DNA of 11,768 nucleotides from an uncultured Alphaproteobacteria bacterium (GCA_934538895.1 CAKTCH010000027.1:1-11768); one strand, 5' to 3'. Positions 1 through 6,896 are shown, counted from the stretch's first letter. The notes: generated by a model from the letters alone, not told the origin. Program-made: numbers and translations.

Positions 1-812
1 CGTTGCGAAATGATGCCTTTAAGGTTATTCGAAAGATTCAGGCGGATCTGGGCGTGATAATCCTCGGGGAATAAATTCACAACCCTTTCAATGGATTGCG
101 AGGCGTTGTTCGTGTGCAGCGTCGCGAGACACAGGTGACCCGTATCTGCCGCCATCAGCGCCTGCTCCATTACTGTACGGTCACGAATCTCGCCGACCAG
201 AATAACATCGGGGCGTTGTCTCAGAACGTTCTTTAAGGCCACGGTGTAAGATTCTGTATCCACACCGATTTCCCGCTGCGTGATAACGGATTTCTTGTGC
301 TCGTGGAAATATTCGATCGGGTCTTCAATCGTAACGATGTGTCCTTCATCATGGGTATTGCGATGATCGATCATCGATGCCAGCGTCGTCGATTTACCTG
401 AACCAGTCATCCCGGTGACGAGGATCAGACCGCGCTTTTCCAGTGACAGGCGCTCCAGCACGGACGGCAGCCGCAATTCCGTAAAAGTGGGAATCTTGGA
501 TACGATGCGGCGCAAGACCAGCGCCGGAAACTGGCGCTGGCGCAGGCAATTGACGCGGAAGCGCCCGAAGCGCCCGACATCCAGCGAAGTATTCAGCTCC
601 ATCTGGGTTTCAAACTCGCGGCGCTGGCGGTTCGTCAGGATGGACGCGATAATTTCATTCAGTTCATCGACCGTCAGCGGCTCGGGCCTGATCGGCTCCA
701 GCGTGCCTTCAATCCGCAGGGCCGGTGGAAACCCTACCGTCAGGTACAGGTCGCTCGCCTGACGCTCGTTCATGGCCTGAAAATAACGCAGGACTGCCGG
801 CGCGTTACTCAA
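1..812 (-). CDS. pilU: PilU-like type IV pilus retraction ATPase (partial, C-terminus beyond left edge)
   Basis: Hexameric AAA-like ATPase of the PilT/PilU family, expected on the cytoplasmic face of the pilus base, where PilU assists PilT in depolymerising the fibre. About 270 codons are visible. I read Walker A GMTGSGKST at residues 134-142, an Asp box EDPIE at 163-167, Walker B ending in VGEIRD at about 206-211, and His-box histidines at 226 and 233. From memory, the ASDLYLTVGFPP opening and TQREIGVDTES match PilU better than PilT. The best start is TTG at 812-810: it has GAGGGG 8 bases upstream, overlaps the pilT stop codon (TTGA, 809-812), and keeps the family's first helix. The first ATG (773-771) would remove 13 residues of that helix and has no comparable ribosome site. 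Walker A has Met where PilT has Pro. The missing part is roughly 100 residues if the length is typical. Confidence 0.9.
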   Translation of the reverse strand, partial: MSNAPAVLRYFQAMNERQASDLYLTVGFPPALRIEGTLEPIRPEPLTVDELNEIIASILTNRQRREFETQMELNTSLDVGRFGRFRVNCLRQRQFPALVLRRIVSKIPTFTELRLPSVLERLSLEKRGLILVTGMTGSGKSTTLASMIDHRNTHDEGHIVTIEDPIEYFHEHKKSVITQREIGVDTESYTVALKNVLRQRPDVILVGEIRDRTVMEQALMAADTGHLCLATLHTNNASQSIERVVNLFPEDYHAQIRLNLSNNLKGIISQ

Positions 813-1963
813 AATGAATACCCCTCATCTTCCGCGGGTGACGGCACGCCCCGCGCACCATCCACCGGACGCCCCGGACGGCCCCCATGCCCCCCCTCTT
901 CAGCGGCGTCTTCTTCAGGGGCCTCTTCCTCATCCGTGGTTTTCAGCAATGCGCGGCGCGCTTCGGCTTTATCGACGATACCAGCCTCCAGCAATTGCCT
1001 GATGGCGTCTTCCATCGTGATCATGCCGTAACGCGAGCCCGTCTGGATCATAGAGTACATCTGCGCGACCTGGTTCTCGCGGATCAGGTTACGCACGGCG
1101 TTCGTACCGACAAGAATTTCAAAAGCGCCCACACGGCCCCCGCCTTCGACTTTCTTCAAAAGCGTCTGCGATACCACGCCCTGCAATGAGCTTGCGAGCA
1201 TCGCGCGCACCATCTCTTTATCGCCTGTCGGAAATACGTCGATGATACGGTCGATGGTCTTGGCGGCTGTGTTCGAGTGCAACGTGCCGAAAACAAGGTG
1301 ACCCGTTTCCGCCGCGGTCAGCGCCAGCGAGATCGTTTCATGGTCGCGCATCTCCCCCACCAGTACGACGTCGGGGTCTTCGCGCAACGCCGATTTGAGC
1401 GCGCGGGCGAACGATTTCGTATCGGTCCCCAACTCACGGTGATTGATAAGGCTTTTCTTCGATGTGTGAAAGAATTCGACGGGGTCTTCCACCGTGATGA
1501 TATGGCGCGCTTCGTTTTCGTTGATATAATTGATGAGCGACGCCAGCGTCGTCGATTTACCGGAACCGGTGGGGCCCGTGACCAGCACCAGCCCCTTTTC
1601 CAGCTCGGCGAAACGTTTCATCACCTTCGGCAGTTCAAGGTCTTCCATCGTCGGGATCAGCGAAGGAATGCTGCGGAATACGGCTGCCGTGCCGGTACGG
1701 GTGGTGAAGATGTTGACACGGAAACGGGCCTTCTCGCCGAAGGCGATGGCGAAGTCGAGTTCCATGTCGCGTTCGAAATCGGCGCGCTGGTCCTCGGTCA
1801 TCACCGAGTAGAGCATGGTGCGGATATCGTCGCTGCGCAACGGGTCGGATTTGATACGCTTCAATTCGCCGTGCGCGCGGATGATCGGCGGGTTGTTCGG
1901 GCTCAGATGGAGGTCCGAAGCATTATTCTGCATCGTAAAAGCCAGAAGCTGGGTAATGTCCAA
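809..1963 (-). CDS. pilT: PilT type IV pilus retraction ATPase with acidic C-terminal extension
   Basis: Retraction motor of the type IV pilus, needed for twitching motility and pilus-driven DNA uptake in the family. Visible motifs: N-terminal PAS-like domain from ASDLHLSP (15-22), Walker A GPTGSGKST (130-138), Asp box EDPVE (159-163), Walker B DPDVVLVGEMRD (196-207), His box with H222 and H229, and AVRNLIRE (289-296), the retraction motif written AIRNLIRE in well-studied PilT. The protein has 384 residues against about 345 for typical PilT; the extra is a tail from about 342, first Glu/Asp-rich, then Gly/Arg/Pro-rich. The start is TTG (1963-1961), supported by GGAGG 5 bases upstream and by the family N-terminus MDITQLL. 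It overlaps pilU by 4 bases and follows pilD after 117 bases, so the two ATPases look co-translated and possibly separately transcribed from upstream genes. Confidence 0.95.
   Translation of the reverse strand: MDITQLLAFTMQNNASDLHLSPNNPPIIRAHGELKRIKSDPLRSDDIRTMLYSVMTEDQRADFERDMELDFAIAFGEKARFRVNIFTTRTGTAAVFRSIPSLIPTMEDLELPKVMKRFAELEKGLVLVTGPTGSGKSTTLASLINYINENEARHIITVEDPVEFFHTSKKSLINHRELGTDTKSFARALKSALREDPDVVLVGEMRDHETISLALTAAETGHLVFGTLHSNTAAKTIDRIIDVFPTGDKEMVRAMLASSLQGVVSQTLLKKVEGGGRVGAFEILVGTNAVRNLIRENQVAQMYSMIQTGSRYGMITMEDAIRQLLEAGIVDKAEARRALLKTTDEEEAPEEDAAEEGGHGGRPGRPVDGARGVPSPAEDEGYSF
821..826 (-). promoter_or_regulatory. Ribosome binding site for the pilU TTG start
   Basis: GAGGGG on the minus strand lies 8 bases before the TTG at 812-810, inside the last codons of pilT. 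It decides the start in favour of TTG over the ATG 39 bases downstream, and it implies that ribosomes finishing pilT can re-initiate on pilU. Confidence 0.6.
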
Positions 1964-1968
1964 GATAA

Positions 1969-1973
1969 CCTCC
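1969..1973 (-). promoter_or_regulatory. Strong ribosome binding site for the pilT TTG start
   Basis: GGAGG (followed by T on the minus strand) ends 5 bases before TTG at 1963-1961. The strong match to the anti-Shine-Dalgarno sequence probably offsets the weak start codon and fixes the start here. Confidence 0.65.
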
Positions 1974-2002
1974 GTCGGGGAGCTGGGCGGGAAAAACGTT
2001 CT

Positions 2003-2030
2003 ATCCTAATGTTTTACCGGAAAAGTCCAA
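2003..2030 (-). promoter_or_regulatory. Possible sigma70-like promoter for pilT-pilU
   Basis: In the 117-base gap between pilD and pilT, TTGGAC (2030-2025) and TAGGAT (2008-2003) are separated by 16 bases. The -10 element matches TATAAT at 4 of 6 positions and the -35 matches TTGACA at only 3 of 6, so the candidate is weak. It would give a leader of about 30-35 bases before the pilT start. The gap breaks the otherwise close spacing of pilD and pilT, which is the main reason to expect a promoter here. I see no convincing terminator after pilD. Confidence 0.3.
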
Positions 2031-2080
2031 ACGGAAGGTTAAGATCGGACCACCCCACCCGCACAGAATCCACCAGTGCT

Positions 2081-2893
2081 TCAGGATAACCCCGGAAGGG
2101 TCTGGAGGAAAGGGTTTAACCATGCGGAAACCACAGGCGCGCGCATCAAAAGCAATATAAAGAAGGAAAAGATCAGCGCGGGGCCAAAGGGAAAGCGCGG
2201 CGATCTTACGACAAATTTCCACCCTAACCCCAGCAGTACGCCGCCAATCCCGGCGATCATCATGAAGGCGGGCAGCGCCAGCCATCCCAGCCATAACCCG
2301 GCTACGCCAAAAAACTTTACATCACCCATGCCCAGCGCATCGCGCCTGAAAACCAGCGCCCCCCCCTTTGCCAGCGCATACGCCACCGCAAAATAAACCA
2401 GCGACGCCAGCAGCGCCGACGAACAGGCATCGACTACCGGACCACCGCCAAAGGACACAAAAACCAGCCCCAGAACGAACAGGATAACCTGCAACTGATC
2501 CGGCAGAATCATGTGTTCCAGGTCGATCACCAGCATACTGACAAGGAACGGCACCGCGACGAGCAATACCAGCCCTTGCGCATTCCACCCCCATGCAGCG
2601 TAAACGACCCAGCACATCAGCAATGTCAGGCATTCAACCGCAGGATACCGCCACCCGACAGGATGGCCGCAATAACGGCAGCGCCCGCGCAGAAACAACC
2701 ATGAAAACAGGGGAATAAGATCACGGACTCCGAGCCTGTGTCCGCAATGCGGACAGGCGGATCTTTCCGCTTTGGCGCGGGATGCGATCCATGAGCGCCC
2801 CGCGGGGATGCGGGCGATCAGTGCCGTGGCAAAGCTGCCAAGGCACAAACCCCAGGGGATAAGAAAGATAAAACCCGCCAGACCTTCAGGCAT
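2081..2893 (-). CDS. pilD: Type IV prepilin peptidase (leader peptidase / N-methyltransferase)
   Basis: Polytopic inner-membrane aspartic peptidase of the A24 family. It cleaves the short leader of prepilins after glycine and, in complete members, methylates the new N-terminal phenylalanine. At 270 residues it has the normal bifunctional length. Two zinc-type motifs, CPHC (47-50) and CRYC (72-75), mark the N-terminal cytoplasmic domain. The two catalytic aspartates are D124 in VIDLEHMILPD and D191 in GMGD (188-191); FPFGPAL at 234-240 is also typical. Hydrophobic segments cover most of the rest. The ATG at 2893-2891 lies 9 bases after the TPR-gene stop and has no clear ribosome site, so translation is probably coupled to that gene. 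Odd feature: codons 176-179 contain a run of eight G residues, and a one-base change in either direction would end the protein just before or at the GMGD region. Confidence 0.95.
   Translation of the reverse strand: MPEGLAGFIFLIPWGLCLGSFATALIARIPAGRSWIASRAKAERSACPHCGHRLGVRDLIPLFSWLFLRGRCRYCGHPVGWRYPAVECLTLLMCWVVYAAWGWNAQGLVLLVAVPFLVSMLVIDLEHMILPDQLQVILFVLGLVFVSFGGGPVVDACSSALLASLVYFAVAYALAKGGALVFRRDALGMGDVKFFGVAGLWLGWLALPAFMMIAGIGGVLLGLGWKFVVRSPRFPFGPALIFSFFILLLMRAPVVSAWLNPFLQTLPGLS
2359..2366 (-). repeat. G8 mononucleotide tract inside pilD
   Basis: Eight consecutive C on the plus strand (G8 in the coding strand) cover the end of codon 176 to the start of codon 179 of pilD. Adding one G leads to a TGA at 2324-2322. 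Losing one G leads to a TAA about ten codons later, near the GMGD codons. Either way catalytic D191 is lost. It is the longest homopolymer I noticed in the window. Confidence 0.8.
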
Positions 2894-2902
2894 CGCAGGC
2901 GA

Positions 2903-4546
2903 TTAGCCGCGGCGCAGGACAGACAGGCGGTCATAGATGCTTTCACGCGGAACGCTGCGGCTTGCGCCATACATCACATCCGTTTCCAGCGCACGTTCAT
3001 AAAGCTGGATCGCCATCGCCTTATTGCCCTGGCGGTCGGCGGCGACAGCCATATTGAACAGATGCTGCGCGTTGCGCGGTTCCAGCGTGGAGGCGATACC
3101 GAGGTAGCGCATGGCATCGTCATAATGGCCAAGCCCCGCATTGGTAATGCCGATCTGGGCGGCGATGCCGGCGTTGTTCGGATGGCGGGCATACATATCC
3201 AGCAACCGGCGCAGCGCCACTTCCGGATATTGCTTGCGCACCAGCCCCATCATATTGACCAGCGCCTCGGCATTATCGGGTTTAAGCGCCAGAACCTCTT
3301 CGTAGCTCTGGATCGCGGACTCGCTCAGGCCTATATTCTGCTGGGCGACGGCGCGGCCCATAAGGATGCGCGCGTCGCGCTTGTTCCTGGCATAAAGCTG
3401 GTCATACATTTCCAGCGCCGCGTCATAGCGCTGCAACTTCAGCGCGCGGTTTGCGGCCACAAGCAAAGACGCCTCGGACCCCTCGCCCTTATCCTTGTTG
3501 ACGACGACCATTTTCGACGCCGGTTCGAGTACCGGATTGACCTCGCGCGGGCCGACGCTTGTGGCCATCGCGCCTGTGGGCACCTGGCTCAATGAATCAT
3601 AATAGACGTTCGCTGCATTAACCGGCGGCAATGAAGGCGCAGGCGCAGAAGACTGCCCCGATGCCGCCGCGGGCGCCGCGCCAGCAGGCGTCGTTACCGG
3701 CGCAGGCGTTCCTGCTATATCCTGTATGTTCATCACGGGCGGTGCCGCAGGGTTTACGACCTCGACAGGGGTGGCGGCAGGTACAGGCTGACCTTCCGGC
3801 GGCGCCGGCACGAAAGTCGGTTCGGTTACATTTTCTGCCGTCGGCACAGCGGGGGCCACTTCGGGAGTCGCCACTATTTCAGGCGTCACTTCAGGTACGG
3901 CTTCCGGAGCAGCCACTTCCACCGGCATATTCACAGATTCGGGCGTTACAGCCACATCGCTGCCCGCCAGCACCTGCGCTGTATCCTCGACAGGGGCATT
4001 CGGATCAACCGGAGGCGGCGCGGGTATATCCACCGCGATATCTTCCGGCAATATTTCCGGTACGGCGACATCGGCGACAGGCATTTCCGCCGGTGTTTCA
4101 TTCAGGTTTGCCAACGGCTGCGGCGGCGTGCCAGCAGCTGCCAGTTCCGTCGCAGACGGCATGTCGGGAACAACATCCGGTGGCGGCAACATGGCGGTAT
4201 CGGATTCCGGAACCGGGGCCGGCTGGGTTTGCACCTGCGCGGGCGACCCGCCGCCCAGAACGGAAGGATTCATAACAATGTAACCGCCAGCGGCCCCGGC
4301 AGCCAGCAGCACCAGAAGCGGCGCCACCACTTTGGCCATGCCACCGGACTTTTTATGTACGGGCTCTGGCTGCCCTTCCTCGTCATCAAACGCGTCCTCA
4401 TCGGAATCATATTCGTCGGCAGCGCCCAGCGGCGACGCGCTCAAAGGCTCATCAATGCCATCTACATCGATGATATTTTCGTTTTCGTCCATATCCGCAC
4501 CCATATCCATCTCCAGATCCAGGTCATCATTCTTGTCGGACGTCAT
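2903..4546 (-). CDS. Membrane-anchored TPR protein, MshN-like layout, pilus-associated
   Basis: A 547-residue protein in three parts. Residues 1-60 are extremely acidic (many Asp/Glu) and should be cytoplasmic. A KK pair (65-66) precedes a single transmembrane segment at about 72-92, giving an N-in, C-out topology. Residues 100-315 form a Pro/Ala/Val-rich low-complexity linker with repeated PEV/APxP-like units, long enough to reach into the periplasm. Residues about 355-525 form roughly five tetratricopeptide units (for example ANRALKLQRYDAALEMYDQL, and GNKAMAIQLYERAL at 507-520). There is no lipobox, so it is not a PilF/Tgl-type pilotin lipoprotein. MshN of MSHA pilus loci has the same anchor-plus-TPR layout, and position between pilP and pilD supports a pilus role; the exact function is unknown. 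The ATG at 4546-4544 has AAGGAA 8 bases upstream. It probably heads a unit with pilD. Confidence 0.75.
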   Translation of the reverse strand: MTSDKNDDLDLEMDMGADMDENENIIDVDGIDEPLSASPLGAADEYDSDEDAFDDEEGQPEPVHKKSGGMAKVVAPLLVLLAAGAAGGYIVMNPSVLGGGSPAQVQTQPAPVPESDTAMLPPPDVVPDMPSATELAAAGTPPQPLANLNETPAEMPVADVAVPEILPEDIAVDIPAPPPVDPNAPVEDTAQVLAGSDVAVTPESVNMPVEVAAPEAVPEVTPEIVATPEVAPAVPTAENVTEPTFVPAPPEGQPVPAATPVEVVNPAAPPVMNIQDIAGTPAPVTTPAGAAPAAASGQSSAPAPSLPPVNAANVYYDSLSQVPTGAMATSVGPREVNPVLEPASKMVVVNKDKGEGSEASLLVAANRALKLQRYDAALEMYDQLYARNKRDARILMGRAVAQQNIGLSESAIQSYEEVLALKPDNAEALVNMMGLVRKQYPEVALRRLLDMYARHPNNAGIAAQIGITNAGLGHYDDAMRYLGIASTLEPRNAQHLFNMAVAADRQGNKAMAIQLYERALETDVMYGASRSVPRESIYDRLSVLRRG

Positions 4547-4554
4547 TGCCGTTA

Positions 4555-4560
4555 TTCCTT
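4555..4560 (-). promoter_or_regulatory. Ribosome binding site of the TPR gene
   Basis: AAGGAA lies 8 bases before the ATG at 4546-4544. It supports that start and an independent leader for this gene. Confidence 0.5.
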
Positions 4561-4603
4561 CGCAAAAGAGGCGAAACCGCCATAAATTTCAAATCGCCCG
4601 CCG

Positions 4604-4632
4604 ATTCTAGCAGACTTCCCGCGCCAAGTGAA
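4604..4632 (-). promoter_or_regulatory. Candidate sigma70-like promoter for the TPR gene and pilD
   Basis: TTCACT (4632-4627, 4 of 6 match to TTGACA) and TAGAAT (4609-4604, 5 of 6 match to TATAAT) are separated by exactly 17 bases, within the 143-base gap after the ABC ATPase gene. Transcription would start near 4597, leaving a leader of about 50 bases. It is the best promoter candidate I found, but it rests on sequence match and context alone. Confidence 0.45.
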
Positions 4633-4662
4633 TTCCCGGATTATGCGGAAGCTCCCTATTTT

Positions 4663-4686
4663 CCAAAACTTTATATAAAATTCCGG
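4663..4686 (-). other. AT-rich imperfect hairpin just after the ABC ATPase stop codon
   Basis: The 24-base minus-strand segment can fold into a hairpin of up to about ten pairs around a central TATA, three of them G-U wobbles, starting 3 bases past the stop. It favours the minus-strand transcript because the wobble pairs become mismatches on the other strand. No U-tract follows, so it is at best a weak terminator or an RNA-processing or 3'-end-stabilising element. Confidence 0.25.
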
Positions 4687-4689
4687 ACC

Positions 4690-5421
4690 TCAGGCTGCGC
4701 GGCGGCCATCGATCACATTCAGGAAGGCCCGCTCGATATTCCCGGACTGGCCGTACTGGAGCAATCCTTGCGGCGTGCCTTCATACTGGAATTTGGTGTC
4801 ATGCAGGATGACGACGCGGTCGCAAAGCTCCTGCATATCGGAGAGAATGTGCGAACTCAGGAAAACCGTGCGCCCCTGCGCCTTTACGTCACGCAATACA
4901 TCCTTCACCAGCGCGCGGGCGCGCGGGTCTAGGCCGCTCATTGGCTCGTCGAGAATCAGCAACGGGCAGCCGGTCAGTATCGTCGCCAGCAAGCCCAGCT
5001 TCTGGCGCATCCCTTTCGAAAAAGTCTGCACCCTGTTCTTCAGTACCGCCGGGTCCAGCGCCAGTCGCACCGCCGCGTCTTTCACTGCGGATTCCACAAA
5101 CGGCGTCCGGTAGAGCGAGAGCGAGAATTTAATAAATTCCATGCCTGACAGGAACCATGGCGGGTCGAAGCGTTCCGGCAGGTAGGCCAGTTGCTTTTTG
5201 CTCTGCATGGACAGGCGGTCCGCGCCGAAAATACGGATATCCCCGGCATCGGGATCGCGCAGCCCCAGAACGGATTTGATCAAGGTGGTTTTACCCACAC
5301 CGTTCAGCCCCATCAGGCCGAACATTTCCCCTGCGGCCACTTGCAACCTGAGATCGTCCAGCACCAGACCCTTACCGTAAGAGACTTTGATGTGGTCGAT
5401 TGAAAGAGCAATATCAGCCAT
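4690..5421 (-). CDS. ABC transporter ATP-binding protein embedded in the pilus operon
   Basis: A stand-alone nucleotide-binding domain of 243 residues, of the NatA/CcmA (ABC-2 exporter) type. Motifs: Walker A GLNGVGKTT (38-46), the YLPE form of the Q-loop (80-83), signature FSKGMRQK (134-141), Walker B LLILDEP (154-160), D-loop SGLD (162-165) and H-loop H191. All catalytic positions look intact, so it should hydrolyse ATP when paired with a permease. It starts 3 bases after the pilP-like gene with no clear ribosome site, which implies translational coupling and membership of the pilus operon. No permease lies beside it; the next gene is the TPR protein. A known parallel is PilH in the PilGHI ABC complex needed for pilus formation in Myxococcus xanthus. 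Whether this is an orthologue, or serves another exporter, cannot be decided here. Confidence 0.85.
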   Translation of the reverse strand: MADIALSIDHIKVSYGKGLVLDDLRLQVAAGEMFGLMGLNGVGKTTLIKSVLGLRDPDAGDIRIFGADRLSMQSKKQLAYLPERFDPPWFLSGMEFIKFSLSLYRTPFVESAVKDAAVRLALDPAVLKNRVQTFSKGMRQKLGLLATILTGCPLLILDEPMSGLDPRARALVKDVLRDVKAQGRTVFLSSHILSDMQELCDRVVILHDTKFQYEGTPQGLLQYGQSGNIERAFLNVIDGRRAA

Positions 5422-5424
5422 GGT

Positions 5425-6231
5425 TTATTGCAAACCCGTCGAAACTGCCTGCAACTCCGCCGCCGCATCCGCCGTAATACCCGGCAGGAATATGCGCGAG
5501 TCCAGATTAAAGCGCTGATGCGGGCGGATACGGATCGGATAGATCAGGTTGGTATAGGCGTCGAACCATTTCAGGTCGATATATGTGCTATGCACCTGGA
5601 TATCGATGATTTCCTTGGGAATGGCATTCGGCGCCAACCGCTTACCGTTCAGCCAGACGACCCAGTTATCCTTGCCTTTATACAGAATGCCGCTCAGGCC
5701 GATTTCACGCGTGCCGCGCGGCCTTTGCTCCACCGCGCTGCCGTCCGCGGCGGCGGCAATTTCAGATTCCGTAGGACGGCGCGTCCTGAACAGCTTCTTG
5801 GCATCCTGCAACAACGCGTGCTGCCAGAGCGTGAACACAAGCGTTCCCACATCTTCCGGCGGCGTCACGTTCTTGCGCAGAACAGCCATACTGCCCATCG
5901 CTTCTTCCAGATTACTGAATGCTGCCGGATCAAGCGCTTCGTACGTGCCTGATGAGAATTGCGTATCGTCGGCATTGACGGCAGGCGGTGCCGCCGGTAC
6001 GCCCATCAAAGGGTTGATAGACGGCGGCATCCGTTCCATCGGCGCGGGCGGCGTAACGACGATACCAGCAGGCGTTTCCGGCGACGCTACGGCCATCGGT
6101 TGCGGCGGCATATTCTGTGCCCATGATTTTTCAGAGGATGGCATGACAATCGCCACAGCAGCCAGCGCCACCAGCGCCACGCCGGCCAGCCATGATCTTT
6201 TTATCAAGTGCGTTTTCCTGTCGTGCATCAT
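5425..6231 (-). CDS. PilP/MshK/GspC-like pilus alignment protein
   Basis: A 268-residue periplasmic or membrane-anchored protein. The N-terminus has basic residues (HDRKTHLIKR) and a hydrophobic segment at about 14-30. It could be an anchor, or a signal peptide cut near SWA-QN (36-40). Residues 40-85 are Pro/Ala-rich, a flexible spacer. The C-terminal part from about 176 to 245 has the short beta-rich pattern of the PilP/GspC homology region (GLSGILYKGKDNWVVWLNG, then a strand pair ending YIDLKW). In the family this domain contacts the secretin and couples it to PilN/PilO. There is no obvious lipobox, unlike classical PilP. Two ATG codons are adjacent (6231 and 6228); a G-rich site about 7 bases upstream favours the first. 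The stop of the preceding gene is 2 bases away. The similarity is weak and the assignment leans on gene order. Confidence 0.65.
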   Translation of the reverse strand: MMHDRKTHLIKRSWLAGVALVALAAVAIVMPSSEKSWAQNMPPQPMAVASPETPAGIVVTPPAPMERMPPSINPLMGVPAAPPAVNADDTQFSSGTYEALDPAAFSNLEEAMGSMAVLRKNVTPPEDVGTLVFTLWQHALLQDAKKLFRTRRPTESEIAAAADGSAVEQRPRGTREIGLSGILYKGKDNWVVWLNGKRLAPNAIPKEIIDIQVHSTYIDLKWFDAYTNLIYPIRIRPHQRFNLDSRIFLPGITADAAAELQAVSTGLQ

Positions 6232-6233
6232 GA

Positions 6234-6896
6234 TTATATCCCCCCGGCCGGCGCGGTGCCCGCACCGATCAGCGCCGCCTGCTGACGACTCAGGAGCGTC
6301 TGCCAGTTCAGCACGATTTTCGCTTTTACCAATACGGCGGGAATACCGCTGCCGATCTGGCGCAACGTCACTTCATTGAGATCCAGCACACGCTCAAGCT
6401 CGAATGACGTCACGGATATATGGCCGATGAAGGCGTTCTCCATCAGGTGAATGAATTTATATACATCCGCGTCATCCAGCGCGTCGAGATCGATCTTGAT
6501 CTCGGTTTTCAGGAGAACCTGATCGGCATCCGCAGCCGTCTCGGCATTTTCAACCTTGCCCGGCGCAATGTCATAGCGCACAGACAATACGCGGGAATAA
6601 CTCTGGATCGCTTCGATACGCTTACGTGCCTCCAGGCGGCTTTGTTCGCCCAGAAATCCCAGCGTCTGCAAGCTCTGAAACGTGTTTTTCTCGCTCTGGA
6701 TCTCCGTCATTTCCTGACGGAAACGATCGGTTTCGGAGCGCTTGAAATTTATATCGGATTTCAATTTCGCAAGCTCCCGGGTCACCTGCTCGTTCTCGGG
6801 CTTGATGAGCATATAGGAAGCCCCCGCCAGCACGATGCACAGCCCCGTCAGCACGGCAATGATTATCAGGCGTTTCGCGCCGATCAACTTTATCAT
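6234..6896 (-). CDS. PilO/MshJ/GspM-like inner-membrane alignment protein
   Basis: A 220-residue bitopic protein: a short cytoplasmic stretch (MIKLIGAKR), a transmembrane segment at about 10-31, a charged coiled-coil region at about 35-75 with heptad-like spacing, then a mixed alpha/beta periplasmic part to about 205 and a small Ala/Gly tail. This is the layout of PilO and GspM, which pair with PilN or GspL through the coiled coils and ferredoxin-like domains. The start codon overlaps the stop of the upstream GspL-like gene by 4 bases (ATGA, 6893-6896), so the two products are probably made in matched amounts, as expected for partners. There are no catalytic motifs and none are expected. The sequence itself is poorly conserved; topology and position carry the call. 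Confidence 0.7.
   Translation of the reverse strand: MIKLIGAKRLIIIAVLTGLCIVLAGASYMLIKPENEQVTRELAKLKSDINFKRSETDRFRQEMTEIQSEKNTFQSLQTLGFLGEQSRLEARKRIEAIQSYSRVLSVRYDIAPGKVENAETAADADQVLLKTEIKIDLDALDDADVYKFIHLMENAFIGHISVTSFELERVLDLNEVTLRQIGSGIPAVLVKAKIVLNWQTLLSRQQAALIGAGTAPAGGI

Noticed and set aside
1..1963. pilT and pilU as a recent tandem duplication
   Set aside because: The two are clearly diverged at the protein level and each matches its own long-established subfamily, so the pairing is the usual ancient one.
1277..2089. Plus-strand open frame opposite pilT and the pilT leader
   Set aside because: It is antisense to unmistakable PilT motifs, has no recognisable domains, and its composition is typical of antisense shadows.
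2001..2294. Minus-strand open frame spanning the end of pilD and the pilD-pilT gap
   Set aside because: It overlaps the conserved C-terminus of pilD in another frame and shows no family features. The gap is better explained as a regulatory spacer.
2903..4546. TPR protein as a PilF/Tgl-type pilotin
   Set aside because: It lacks a lipobox cysteine and signal peptide; it has an acidic cytoplasmic tail, an internal membrane anchor and a long linker.
4559..4575. Small hairpin in the TPR-gene leader that could mask the ribosome site
   Set aside because: Only five pairs (TTCGC with GCGAA) around a 7-base loop, touching just the first two bases of AAGGAA. Too weak to call a switch.
4663..4686. Rho-independent terminator after the ABC ATPase gene
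   Set aside because: The hairpin is AT-rich with several wobble pairs and no U-tract follows, so I kept it only as a low-confidence structure.
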